Of a stretch of DNA of 38,126 nt, positions 8,829-16,119 are shown one piece after another. Below the pieces are notes generated by a model that saw nothing but the letters and a program-made list of their open reading frames with translations, made no database searches and was not told where the DNA came from. Source of the stretch: a virus. The DNA lies in the IMG/VR virus record IMGVR_UViG_3300009285_003751, positions 1 through 38,126 of that record; one strand, 5' to 3'. Position 1 is the stretch's first letter. Each line of letters starts with the position of its first letter. The position numbers and the translations under genes were made by a program.

Positions 8829-11090
8829 CTACTTACCTCCCCGTTTCAGGAAAGGTGCCAGCTTACCCGGCCCCTTTTCTTCTTCTTCGGTTGGAAAGTT
8901 TACCCCACCCATCATTCCAGGTGGTACCATTGGACCCATCCCCCCACCAGGCATGCCACCTGCACCAGGCATACCAACACCACTCATCATTCCTGGTAAT
9001 GCCCCTGCACCTGGCATACCACCAGTTTGCATACCCATTGCACCTGGTCCACCCATTCCACCCATTCCACCAGGTACCCCACCAATACCACCCATACCAC
9101 CCCCACCACCACCACCCATGCCCATACCCATACCCATGTTCATGCCAGCACCCATACCACCACCGGCACCCCCACCACCACCCATACCACTCAGGGCTTG
9201 CATCATAGCCTGTTGGACACCCTGATCCATCTGCGGCATACCAGATTGGGCGTTTCCACCAAATGCACCGCCACCACCACCACCCGGTTGTTGACCAACT
9301 GTCTGCTGTGGCGCACCAGGTCTACCCTGTTGGGCTTTCTGCATCTGCTGTTGCTGTTGCTGTTGTTGGTCCATCTGTTGGATTTGTTTAAGCTTTATAA
9401 CATGGTCAGGGTTCAGCACAGGGTCTTGCAACTCTTCTCTAATCCGCTGCATCTCCGTAGTGGGATCTTCAACTCCCATGTTATGCATGGTGGTAATCAT
9501 TGATTGCGCCCCAGACTTCCATTTATAGACTTCAGACTGCTCGTGCAGCTGGTCATCTCGCGGAAGCAGGTTTGCAAACTGTACTTCCACTGTTGGGGCT
9601 GCAGGAACATCATCAGCTGAAAGTTCTGCAATTCCATACGCACCGAGCTTATCAACCACCCACCCACGGAATGGTACATCCTTTGCATGGTTCTTGAACT
9701 CAGTTAGCAGGTAGACACATATCTCCTTCAATGCATCTACACGGCTGGGCAGTTTCAACTCCAGGACCTGTTCCATGGGTGTTAGGGCAATCTTGAATCC
9801 AATACCAGACATCCCAGCCGCCAGGCGACCAAACCCTGCTTCGCCTAAGAAGCTCAGGTCTTGAATGGCTGAGAACACCCTATCCAGGTATCCACCAACG
9901 CCTGCAGGGTCTGGGCTCCACTGCATTGCATCCAACTCTTCTTCTGCCCCAATGGGGAATATTGCACCTGGTTTGAATTTCATCTTTGTCGGGTCGTTCA
10001 AATGTTCTTCCGACTTATACACAATTGGACTGTGAATATGCGTGGCCACTTCCTGTGCCTGCTCAGACATCATTTCTTCCAGGTGCTTGTTTAATTCACT
10101 GATGTCATCTAAATCCGCAAACGACCCACCATCGGTTGGGTCCACATGTGCATCCGAACGAATATTCTGCAGTATCCAGAACGGAATACGTTTATGTGGG
10201 TTCTTACCTGCTTGAATCACCACATACCTGGCTTTCTCCAATACTTTACGCCCACGCGAATCTGTTTCACTTACCCTGGTCAATGCAACCAACAGGTACA
10301 TCTTACGGGTCCAAACTTCGACCAGGTCGCATGTGGGCTGCGTGGACATGTTTTGGTCGGTAGCCTGCAGTTCCACACCGTATCTTTCTTCCAGGTCTTC
10401 AATCAATCTACCAGGGTCGAATCGATACACTACCAAGAAATCATTCGAAGTGTCATAAGTCCTAAATACAGGATAAAAGTTGTTTGGTTTGATTGAACGA
10501 AACTTAAACGGGCACTTGGTGTATACCTTACGAGTGGTGTTGTCTTCACCTTCACCAACCTTCACCATCTCAGGTTCACCTTCAAATGGTGCCCAGACTG
10601 CCTGAAATACCCCAAACGACAACTTACACGCATCCATCTCTACATCCCGCCAAACGCGCCATAGATCACCCCAGACTGCGTGCAAGAACCTTTCGCACCT
10701 GTTGGCTGCCAATCCTTCCAGACTCTGCCCCGAACCAGGAAACGGTACATGCGGTACAGGTTTACGGCCCAACATCGCCGCATATCTCATGGTGGCGTTC
10801 CGTAGGTAGTTAAGCACTAATTCGAACTCAGTATCCTTCTCATCAGTGTTTTGTCCCCCCGCCCCCATGTCCTTGGTACTGGTACTAGTACGTGCATTGG
10901 AACCATCACCCGTTTGGTCCAACCAGTGATTACCTTCAAACATGTTTCGCCGATCGTCGATATCACTGTTCCGCGAGCCGTATGAAGTCTGCAACTGGAT
11001 GAAATCACTTATGTAAGTATCCGGGTCAACATCAAGCTCCTTGAGCGCCCGACCAATATTCTTATCTGCAACAACCAGGTCGTACTCCAT
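8829..11090 (-). CDS. portal protein with Gly/Met-rich C-terminal tail
   Basis: A 753-residue protein directly downstream of TerL and ahead of the giant virion protein, the usual place for a portal. The first 560 residues look like a large podovirus-type portal: an acidic N-terminus, a central beta-rich part, and the long helical segment around ADLDDISELNKHLEEMMSEQ. The ATG at 11090 overlaps the TerL stop by one base (TAATG), and GGAGA lies 6 bases upstream. Residues about 571-583 are nearly pure glutamine. From about 600 to 733 the chain is Gly, Met, Pro and Ala in short repeats such as GMGMGMGMGGGG, before a charged end (EEEEKGPGK..FLKRGGK). The tail is presumably disordered. It creates long spurious frames on the opposite strand. 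The portal assignment rests on order, size and general sequence character. Confidence 0.75.
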   Translation of the reverse strand: MEYDLVVADKNIGRALKELDVDPDTYISDFIQLQTSYGSRNSDIDDRRNMFEGNHWLDQTGDGSNARTSTSTKDMGAGGQNTDEKDTEFELVLNYLRNATMRYAAMLGRKPVPHVPFPGSGQSLEGLAANRCERFLHAVWGDLWRVWRDVEMDACKLSFGVFQAVWAPFEGEPEMVKVGEGEDNTTRKVYTKCPFKFRSIKPNNFYPVFRTYDTSNDFLVVYRFDPGRLIEDLEERYGVELQATDQNMSTQPTCDLVEVWTRKMYLLVALTRVSETDSRGRKVLEKARYVVIQAGKNPHKRIPFWILQNIRSDAHVDPTDGGSFADLDDISELNKHLEEMMSEQAQEVATHIHSPIVYKSEEHLNDPTKMKFKPGAIFPIGAEEELDAMQWSPDPAGVGGYLDRVFSAIQDLSFLGEAGFGRLAAGMSGIGFKIALTPMEQVLELKLPSRVDALKEICVYLLTEFKNHAKDVPFRGWVVDKLGAYGIAELSADDVPAAPTVEVQFANLLPRDDQLHEQSEVYKWKSGAQSMITTMHNMGVEDPTTEMQRIREELQDPVLNPDHVIKLKQIQQMDQQQQQQQQMQKAQQGRPGAPQQTVGQQPGGGGGGAFGGNAQSGMPQMDQGVQQAMMQALSGMGGGGGAGGGMGAGMNMGMGMGMGGGGGGGMGGIGGVPGGMGGMGGPGAMGMQTGGMPGAGALPGMMSGVGMPGAGGMPGGGMGPMVPPGMMGGVNFPTEEEEKGPGKLAPFLKRGGK
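8890..9375 (-). repeat. low-complexity coding repeat in portal tail
   Basis: This part of the portal gene is built from GGT/GGG/ATG codons in short imperfect repeats, preceded by a run of CAA/CAG codons (9340-9375). On the plus strand it reads as CCA/CCC-rich DNA. It encodes the Gly/Met/Pro tail and the polyglutamine segment. Such DNA is prone to slippage, so its length may vary between isolates or assemblies. Confidence 0.85.
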
Positions 11091-12589
11091 TATGATCTCC
11101 TAGGATGCCAACTATACACGGGCTTGTACTTCCGAGATGCTTTCACCTCTCCATACCTGGCTATGAGTAGGTACCATAACGCCTTGAGTGAGTGGTCTGC
11201 CTGGTTCTTGGGTGGTATCTCCTTCAGGCGCATCTCATCAGGGTCAGTTTTTGGTACCGGTTCACGTTTGAATTTACGAAACTCATAGGGCAAGGACTTT
11301 ACCTTCGGGCTAATTCGCAAATGCGGAGGTTCAATCATATTACCCGTCCGCTCGTCACGCTTATGGTACAAGAATGTCTTCATACGACGAATACCAGACA
11401 ACACTTGTACTTTCTCGGCGTGGAGCATCACCCCACCATACTTGTGCCACCGTTTCTTCTCATCTGGGGCTTCTACGTCTATTGCACCGCCACGTACCAT
11501 TTTCCACCAAAGCCGTGACTTAGCTATCTCAATAACCTGTTCGCATATCTTACCCATTACATATATTTCATCTATTACGTTGCAGTAGTCAATCGGGTCA
11601 GGGTGTATTTCCTTACGCTGATGTGGGATAAACTGTACTGCCAAGACCGAATACGGTGCTGAGCCATCACTGGGGTCAACTGCCAGGTACACGGGTTTAC
11701 TCGCATCAAACTTCGCCAAGTCCGAAATATGCACTGACGAGCGGTACTCTCTGAATATAAGGTTGGTAGGTGGAATAGGAGTTGCACCCAGACGCTCTTC
11801 GAAGAACCCTGGTACCCTACCATAGATTTGCTCCATCCTGATTATCTCAGGGTCATTCCTGCCACCCGGGTATATTAGCGTATTACTCCATGTTGGCATG
11901 CTATATGAGCGCCCACCTTCGATATTATCCTGTTCCCACTCTTCAAATCGCTCTGCATACCACCCTTCAGAACCTTCAAACGTTCCAGACATCAACAACC
12001 AACCACGTTTCTCTGCAACACGACCCACACATTTCAGGTAACTCTCTAAACTCTGCTGTGCCGCTTCAGACATCACAATTCCATCAGGCGCCTTTGCAGC
12101 CAATTTCATCACTTCATCAGCAGTTTTGGTCTCAATTAGCTGTCCAGTCTTCGTTTTGGCACTGGCTTTACCAATTTTGGGACGTGAAATATCCCTTTCC
12201 GAGCGAAACGCCCCCAATTCCATCAAAAACCCGCACCAATAGTCGAATTCGGGTCGTGCCAACTCGTAATCTGGACCCACAATCCAGAACAAACTACCAA
12301 ACATTGTGCGTGTAGCACCAAATAACGCCGAGATAAAGCTCTTTCCCGCACGTTCACCACCTGCCAACAGCTTCAAACGCAGGTTGGAGTACAAAATACC
12401 GTTCTGCATCTCACTCAACCAACCAATACCAAGCTGTTTCAGCATTGTGTCCACCTGTTCTACTGTGGGTCCGATGGTGACTTCCGGCGCCCTGACCAGC
12501 CCGTGGGGCACAGGGGGGTATTCAGATACACTCAGGAGGTTCGAGTCAGCACTCAGGTCATGCGGAGTTGGTATGTCAACTAGTTCCAT
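11090..12589 (-). CDS. terminase large subunit
   Basis: The 499-residue protein has the two-domain plan of phage packaging motors. In the ATPase part, Walker A is GGERAGKS (residues 77-84), Walker B is IVMSEA (171-176) and the coupling motif is LLMSGT (198-203). In the nuclease part the likely metal-binding acids are D305 in VYLAVDPSDGS, D371 in GAIDVEAP and D465 in NQADHSLKAL. It cuts concatemeric phage DNA and drives it into the prohead through the portal. The frame is open back to 12625, giving a Met/Ala-rich lead with several ATGs. I prefer ATG at 12589 because the protein then starts MELVDIPTPHD and the overlap with TerS is only 14 bases. Confidence 0.92.
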   Translation of the reverse strand: MELVDIPTPHDLSADSNLLSVSEYPPVPHGLVRAPEVTIGPTVEQVDTMLKQLGIGWLSEMQNGILYSNLRLKLLAGGERAGKSFISALFGATRTMFGSLFWIVGPDYELARPEFDYWCGFLMELGAFRSERDISRPKIGKASAKTKTGQLIETKTADEVMKLAAKAPDGIVMSEAAQQSLESYLKCVGRVAEKRGWLLMSGTFEGSEGWYAERFEEWEQDNIEGGRSYSMPTWSNTLIYPGGRNDPEIIRMEQIYGRVPGFFEERLGATPIPPTNLIFREYRSSVHISDLAKFDASKPVYLAVDPSDGSAPYSVLAVQFIPHQRKEIHPDPIDYCNVIDEIYVMGKICEQVIEIAKSRLWWKMVRGGAIDVEAPDEKKRWHKYGGVMLHAEKVQVLSGIRRMKTFLYHKRDERTGNMIEPPHLRISPKVKSLPYEFRKFKREPVPKTDPDEMRLKEIPPKNQADHSLKALWYLLIARYGEVKASRKYKPVYSWHPRRS

Positions 12590-13145
12590 TGCCGCCACCA
12601 TCGCCATCCCCACCAGCATCGCCACTGGTTAGTGGACGATTGGATTCTTGTTTAACCTTGTCACGTAGAGAGAGCAGTAGTTGGCCCCATTTGTCATCTT
12701 CGGGCAGGACACCTGTAAAGCCTATTGCATCGGTTTCAGATTGAATCTGTTTGAGTGCACTCAGGTATACTCCAGCAGACTTGGTCTCTAGCTGTGCCTT
12801 TGTTTCCCAGGTCTCAGCCAACTCCGCGAGCCGTCGTATGCGCTCTGACTTGATCGCGAGACCCCTTGAGAGTGTGTCTTTGGAGAGTTGCCGGCGATAG
12901 CCATCTATATCATCAGCATATAGGGTTGCCAATTGCATCAACTGTTGGTCTGTTGGAGAACCACCAAGCTTCTCAGTCAAATGCTCACGTATCCGCCTTA
13001 CGGTGTAACCCTTGGCGAATAAGTCGATAAGCTCGATGCGATCAGCATCTGTAAGCCTACGGGTATGCACCATTCCACTTTGGGGTCCGGGGTGGGCTAG
13101 TGCCGGGTTCTTAATTATCGCAGGTTCATCATCTATAGGTGCCAT
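12576..13145 (-). CDS. terminase small subunit (candidate)
   Basis: A 189-residue protein immediately upstream of, and overlapping, TerL. Residues about 30-62 (RRLTDADRIELIDLFAKGYTVRRIREHL) read as a helix-turn-helix of the kind that recognises packaging sites. A long charged helical segment (about 85-140) would suit oligomer formation, and the C-terminus is Gly/Asp-rich. The ATG at 13145 lies 6 bases after a perfect TATAAT on this strand and has no obvious Shine-Dalgarno sequence, which suggests a leaderless transcript. The name rests on position and architecture, since small terminases diverge strongly. Confidence 0.72.
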   Translation of the reverse strand: MAPIDDEPAIIKNPALAHPGPQSGMVHTRRLTDADRIELIDLFAKGYTVRRIREHLTEKLGGSPTDQQLMQLATLYADDIDGYRRQLSKDTLSRGLAIKSERIRRLAELAETWETKAQLETKSAGVYLSALKQIQSETDAIGFTGVLPEDDKWGQLLLSLRDKVKQESNRPLTSGDAGGDGDGGGNGTS

Positions 13146-13151
13146 ATGTCT

Positions 13152-13181
13152 ATTATATGTGATGAATTTCTAAAATACAAG
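13152..13181 (-). promoter_or_regulatory. promoter for the TerS-TerL-portal block
   Basis: Read on the minus strand: CTTGTATTTTAGAAA (13181-13167), nine bases, then TATAAT (13157-13152). TTGTAT and TATAAT are 17 bases apart. The same 15-base element at the same distance occurs at 18964-18993, and a close variant at 13364-13393. The expected start point falls on or next to the A of the TerS ATG. Confidence 0.7.
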
Positions 13182-13363
13182 GGGGTTGGTGACGGTTGGT
13201 GGCGCCCCCCTATGTTTTAGTATTTTGTTTTTTTCGTATTCCTTGTTACGGATTCAAAAAAAATGACTTATATAAATATGAATGAATAATAATATTATTT
13301 ATTTATTTTTTCTATTAAGGTATGTTGATGTTTATTAATAACAAAGAATATAATAACAAAACA
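13182..13363. other. AT-rich divergent intergenic region
   Basis: No gene is visible here. After a short G/C patch (13181-13206) the DNA is strongly AT-rich, with long A and T runs and alternating TA/AT steps at about 13250-13360. It lies between divergent promoters and next to the iteron cluster, so it could be an easily melted part of an origin. The composition is visible; the role is inferred. Confidence 0.5.
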
Positions 13364-13393
13364 CTAGTAATTTAGAAATAGTGGTTATATAAT
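13364..13393 (+). promoter_or_regulatory. promoter for the three-repeat HTH gene
   Basis: CTAGTAATTTAGAAA (13364-13378), nine bases, then TATAAT (13388-13393). The element differs from the exact copies at 13181-13167 (minus) and 18964-18978 at only two of 15 bases and has identical spacing. A small inverted repeat CACTA/TAGTG overlaps it. Confidence 0.62.
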
Positions 13394-13436
13394 AAAACTA
13401 GAATTGGAGTAAGGTAGGTTGGAAAGGAAGGAAGTG

Positions 13437-13949
13437 ATGAAGGAAATAGAGCCTGGTGATTTGGAAGAAATGTGGAAGTTGTATAAGGAAGAAGGGTTAT
13501 CTATAGATACCCTGAGCCAAGAGTATGCATATCCTAAGAAGTTGATATATAAGGAGTTTGCACTCAAGGGTGAAATCTTCCATACAGGGCAGAGAAGCAC
13601 GCTTGAGAAGATGGATGCCGCAGATGTTGAAGCCATGGTTGGAGAGTACTTGGACTGGGTACCGCTCCGCGTAATCATGGAGAAGTATAATATTGGACAC
13701 CTGGGGGTGATATACAATATGCTGACGTTGTTCAAGATTCCACCTAGGACCCAGTCAAAAGATTACCTGCTGGCAAAGAAGGGGTTGATGGATGAAGCTG
13801 TTAATATGTATGAGAAAGGGTTCCCAATCTGGCAAATATGCGAAGCTTGTTCAGTCGACCCCGCCAAGTTATACAAAGAGCTGCATTTCCGTGGGGTAAA
13901 GATTGGTAGGAAGCGTGGTGATGGTGGCACAAATAGACCCCCGGTGTAA
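13437..13949 (+). CDS. three-repeat helix-turn-helix DNA-binding protein
   Basis: The protein is 170 residues from ATG 13437, chosen because AAGGAAG at 13424-13430 precedes it by 6 bases; upstream GTG and TTG codons are also in frame. It contains three tandem units of the same shape: LEEMWKLYKEEGLSIDTLSQEY, then VEAMVGEYLDWVPLRVIMEKYN, then MDEAVNMYEKGFPIWQICEACS. Each has an acidic helix followed by a helix-turn-helix and a K-xx-LY/IY recognition-like helix. The C-terminus is basic (KIGRKRG). It sits just before the GT tract and iteron cluster, so I infer that it binds those repeats as an origin-binding or master regulatory protein. No named family is recognised. Confidence 0.68.
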   Translation: MKEIEPGDLEEMWKLYKEEGLSIDTLSQEYAYPKKLIYKEFALKGEIFHTGQRSTLEKMDAADVEAMVGEYLDWVPLRVIMEKYNIGHLGVIYNMLTLFKIPPRTQSKDYLLAKKGLMDEAVNMYEKGFPIWQICEACSVDPAKLYKELHFRGVKIGRKRGDGGTNRPPV

Positions 13950-13975
13950 TTTGGTGGAAATCTAGAGAGACACCT

Positions 13976-14034
13976 GGTGCGTGTGCGTGTGTTTGTCTGT
14001 TTGCTTGTGTGTATGCTTGTTTGTTCCTGGCACC
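13976..14034 (+). repeat. GT-rich tract
   Basis: About 50 bases of almost only G and T, with a single A, made of GTGTGCGT, GTTTGTCT and GCTTGTTT variants. The tract is enclosed by GGTGC (13976-13980) and GCACC (14030-14034), which are inverted copies. It is non-coding and directly precedes the iteron cluster. Alternating GT can form unusual helices or act as an unwinding zone. Confidence 0.7.
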
Positions 14035-14191
14035 AAAGTTGATCATATTCCGGAAAATTACCATATTCCGGAAGTTGATCTTAATAGTATGTTGATCTTA
14101 TTCCGTTACTTGACCAAGTTGATCTAAATACTATTCTGATATACATTACCAAGTTGATCTAATTCGGAAGTTGACCTTATTCGTCTGGATG

Positions 14192-14204
14192 GTGGGCAGC
14201 CCAC
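14192..14204. promoter_or_regulatory. inverted repeat GTGGGC-A-GCCCAC
   Basis: Perfect 6-base arms around one central A, flanked by GGT and ATACC. It lies in the largest gap between iterons, suggesting a second protein site in the same region. Confidence 0.45.
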
Positions 14205-14278
14205 ATACCACCCCAAGTTGATCAACTTCGTATTCTGATGTATTATACCAATTTGATCTAAATACTATTTTGAGTATA

Positions 14279-14295
14279 TTCCGGAATGTCCGGAA
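14279..14295. promoter_or_regulatory. palindrome TTCCGGA-ATG-TCCGGAA
   Basis: Perfect 7-base arms. The core TTCCGGAA also occurs at 14048-14055 and 14066-14073, so this looks like a dimeric operator used several times in the region. Confidence 0.5.
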
Positions 14296-14302
14296 GTAGA
14301 CC

Positions 14303-14325
14303 ATGTTCATGAATATACTGAACAT
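14303..14325. promoter_or_regulatory. inverted repeat ATGTTCA-N9-TGAACAT
   Basis: Perfect 7-base arms separated by nine AT-rich bases, the geometry of a typical repressor operator. It lies about 95 bases upstream of the promoter motif for the gene at 14486. Confidence 0.45.
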
Positions 14326-14398
14326 TGTCTATTACCGTATCTAACGTAGAATTATCAAATTGGTCTCTAATCAAACATTCACCTTCCTTTCACGATAG

Positions 14399-14426
14399 TT
14401 TCATCTAACGGATGTATTATATATAT
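14399..14426 (+). promoter_or_regulatory. promoter region with CATC/GATG dyad
   Basis: TTTCATCT (14399-14406), then GGATG (14410-14414), then an AT-rich TATTATATATAT stretch holding a -10-like element. The same TTTCATCT...GGATG plus TATA arrangement occurs at 17805-17836 upstream of the paralogous gene. The CATC/GATG arms could be a shared operator. Confidence 0.5.
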
Positions 14427-14466
14427 AGTAAGGTAGGATACAATAAATCCTAAAACCCCCCTTACT
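14427..14466 (+). promoter_or_regulatory. leader hairpin before the first small HTH gene
   Basis: Outer arms AGTAAGG (14427-14433) and CCTTACT (14460-14466) enclose inner arms AGGAT (14435-14439) and ATCCT (14447-14451). The ribosome binding site AAAGGA follows a few bases later. It could influence translation or mRNA stability. Confidence 0.4.
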
Positions 14467-14485
14467 AAAGAAAGGATTACATTCC

Positions 14486-14863
14486 ATGTCCCCCAATCCC
14501 AACCCCCAAGGCTTTACCCTGAAGCAGGCTGCCGCCTTCCTGAAGATCGATGAGCATACCATGCGACAGCTGCACATGAAGCACAAGGTGCGTGGCGTCC
14601 TAACCCCCCATCCAACGCTTCCCAACGTTTCCCGGCTTATGTTCACCCAACCCCAGCTGGACAAATACGCCGCCAATCGTAAGCAGGGTGTAGGTGCCCG
14701 CGCTGACGGACGTAACAAATTCATCTACTACGCTACTCCGGATGAATTAGCCCGCGCTAACAAGGCGCTCATCGCTGCCGGTTTGCCCGCACTCACCAAG
14801 GCACCGACCCACAAGAGCGTCAAGAAACCCACGACCCCGCAACCCGCCGCCAAGGCGATATAG
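14486..14863 (+). CDS. small HTH DNA-binding protein, paralogue 1
   Basis: A 125-residue protein starting at ATG 14486 behind AAAGGATT. Residues about 10-60 (FTLKQAAAFLKIDEHTMRQLHMKHKVRGV...) look like the MerR/excisionase type of winged helix. A second part (DGRNKFIYYATPDELARANKALIAAG) follows, then a basic Pro/Ala/Lys tail. The whole layout, including the DGR motif and the Ala/Lys/Pro tail, matches the protein at 17880, so the two are probably paralogues. It is likely a transcription regulator or nucleoid-type DNA-binding protein; the target is unknown. Confidence 0.65.
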   Translation: MSPNPNPQGFTLKQAAAFLKIDEHTMRQLHMKHKVRGVLTPHPTLPNVSRLMFTQPQLDKYAANRKQGVGARADGRNKFIYYATPDELARANKALIAAGLPALTKAPTHKSVKKPTTPQPAAKAI

Positions 14864-14880
14864 CCCTACCCTGCCCCAAC

Positions 14881-14905
14881 CTACCTACCCCCAAAGGGTA
14901 GGTAG
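14881..14905 (+). terminator. strong hairpin between genes, possible terminator
   Basis: CTACCTACCC (14881-14890), loop CCAAA, GGGTAGGTAG (14896-14905): a perfect 10-base stem. It is followed by GGGGC rather than a T run, so it may be a processing or attenuation hairpin rather than a classical terminator. Confidence 0.45.
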
Positions 14906-14923
14906 GGGGCATGACAGGAGAAT

Positions 14924-15391
14924 ATGATGTCCAATACCCCCTTAGACCTTCCCCCGTACTACGACGAGGCTGTACGCGCCTGGGGTGCGCATGCACTCCC
15001 GCCCATGAAAGAGATTGAGTGCAAGGTAATAGACTCAATGACCGGCTGCCTGGGCAAGGCACACATCAGCTGGATCAACGACAACGCGTGTACCATCCAG
15101 CGACTACTCATCACCATCAGCCGACCTTGGTTCGCTGCAATCCGCACCGAAGCAGGTGAGCCGGCTATGCTCAGGGAGATACGCAAGACAATCATCCACG
15201 AGCTGGCACACATCGCTACTCGGTATATCTACGGACCACGTACCCAACCCCATGGTATCGAATGGGGTCGACTAATGGCCAAGTGTGGGCTACAACCCTA
15301 TGCCCGCCATTGGTACGATATCCACACCAAGGTACCAGGCACCGCAGTTACATGGAACGATGTTGTCGGAACCATGCGTAATGGTAGATGA
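14924..15391 (+). CDS. SprT-like zinc metalloprotease
   Basis: A 155-residue protein with the zinc-protease signature HELAH (residues 92-96) and a third candidate ligand H110 in PHGIEWGRLMAKCG, the arrangement of the SprT/Spartan family. In cells Spartan proteins cut DNA-protein crosslinks; phage members are poorly understood. The beta-rich N-terminal half, with HISWINDNACTIQRLLITIS, fits the SprT fold. Two adjacent ATGs (14924, 14927) follow AGGAG, and the second has the better spacing. It begins the run of small accessory genes and may act on host or DNA-bound proteins. The motif is clear; the target is unknown. Confidence 0.72.
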   Translation: MMSNTPLDLPPYYDEAVRAWGAHALPPMKEIECKVIDSMTGCLGKAHISWINDNACTIQRLLITISRPWFAAIRTEAGEPAMLREIRKTIIHELAHIATRYIYGPRTQPHGIEWGRLMAKCGLQPYARHWYDIHTKVPGTAVTWNDVVGTMRNGR

Positions 15392-15423
15392 ACTATGAAC
15401 TATTAGAGTTTCATTTAGCCACT

Positions 15424-15452
15424 ACCGCTCATTCAATATTTTCGGGTATAAT
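15424..15452 (+). promoter_or_regulatory. probable promoter for the small-gene cluster
   Basis: A perfect TATAAT lies at 15447-15452, preceded by TCGGG. The matching -35 position is poor, so the promoter may depend on an activator or a phage factor. The next gene starts 28 bases downstream behind AGGAG. Confidence 0.45.
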
Positions 15453-15479
15453 AATAATGACGAATAGGAGCGTCTATAC

Positions 15480-15833
15480 ATGACCCATTCAACAAATAGA
15501 CATCGACCATTTAGACAAACAACCGTACAACCGGTTAGCCTTCCCCCTACCACTACTGGTGGGGGGCGTAAGCTACCGCCTAGCATTGCAGCACAACTCC
15601 AGGAACTTGAAGCCGCCGACGAATGGCAACAGCAATGCATCGACACCCGGGCGAATAGTGCCCTAATCCGGTCTGTTGCCAAGGGTCAAGGTAAAACCCA
15701 ACGGTGTAGGTGTTGCGGTGAACCGTTCCAACAGTACCGCTTGAAGTACGGTATCCCAGCCAACCGTCCCTTCGATACTCCTGAGTTCTACTGTCCAATC
15801 TGTTTCAAGCAACTCAACTGTAAAGGGGTCTAA
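15480..15833 (+). CDS. small protein with C-terminal zinc ribbon
   Basis: A 117-residue protein starting at ATG 15480 behind AGGAG (15466-15470). The N-terminal half is low-complexity and polar with a short GGGRK segment. The C-terminal half holds two CxxC pairs, RCRCCGEPF and FYCPICFKQ, spaced for one zinc ion. It could be a nucleic-acid or protein adaptor. It is the first gene after a promoter and leads a run of five closely spaced small genes. No family is recognised. Confidence 0.6.
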   Translation: MTHSTNRHRPFRQTTVQPVSLPPTTTGGGRKLPPSIAAQLQELEAADEWQQQCIDTRANSALIRSVAKGQGKTQRCRCCGEPFQQYRLKYGIPANRPFDTPEFYCPICFKQLNCKGV

Positions 15834-15834
15834 T

Positions 15835-16119
15835 ATGGCAAGCAGACAACTATTACGTAAGGCTAACATACCCGTGGAGTTGCATAAGCTCACCGCCGGC
15901 CAAATGGTTGGTGTCCTTATCTGGGATGCAATCGACCGAGATGCTGCGTGGGAAATAATTATGGATGCACACATTGGTGTGTACAATGAGTTCGGTGAGT
16001 GTACAATCCCCGAAGAGCGCATCAAGGCTATCGAGGAGTGGCTGCGCAATGTAGAGGGCATGGCACACGAGCTAATCAGCGATGCACTCTACGACGTTCA
16101 GATAAGGAGCCTAACATGA
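15835..16119 (+). CDS. unknown small acidic helical protein
   Basis: 94 residues, starting one base after the previous stop, with AAAGGGG as ribosome binding site. The sequence is mostly helical and acidic (LTAGQMVGVLIWDAIDRDAAWEIIMDAH...). The repeated phrase pattern xx-HELISDALYD resembles the end of the next gene's protein (SGLIHNIIDTLLN), so these two neighbours may share a fold. No signal peptide or membrane segment is seen. Function is unknown. Confidence 0.55.
   Translation: MASRQLLRKANIPVELHKLTAGQMVGVLIWDAIDRDAAWEIIMDAHIGVYNEFGECTIPEERIKAIEEWLRNVEGMAHELISDALYDVQIRSLT

Larger units (their letters stand above)
14036..14365 (+). repeat. iteron-like repeat cluster, candidate replication origin
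   Basis: Eleven copies of AAGTTGATC or close variants begin at 14036, 14072, 14089, 14107, 14116, 14151, 14168, 14215, 14250, 14294 and 14357. Several gaps are 17-18 or 35-36 bases, suggesting a repeated helical phase. Longer units recur, for example TTGATCTAAATACTATT at 14119 and 14254. TTCCGGAA occurs at 14048 and 14066. No open frame of note exists here. The design, a short repeat in many copies beside a DNA-binding protein gene and AT-rich DNA, is that of iteron origins or multi-site operators. Confidence 0.65.

Noticed and set aside
8855-9503. Three overlapping plus-strand frames rich in His, Pro and Thr
   Set aside because: They are mirror images of the Gly/Met/Gln-rich portal tail, where low-complexity codons leave all frames open.
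14036-14365. Repeats considered as a CRISPR array
   Set aside because: The repeated unit is only about nine bases, spacings vary from 9 to 63, copies are imperfect and no cas genes are near. The Cas4-like nuclease belongs to the recombination module.
14881-14905. Hairpin as a classical Rho-independent terminator
   Set aside because: The stem is strong, but a G run rather than a T run follows, so it is listed only as possible.
15663-16061. 132-codon minus-strand frame in the small-gene cluster
   Set aside because: The plus-strand genes here have coupled starts and ribosome sites; this frame has neither.
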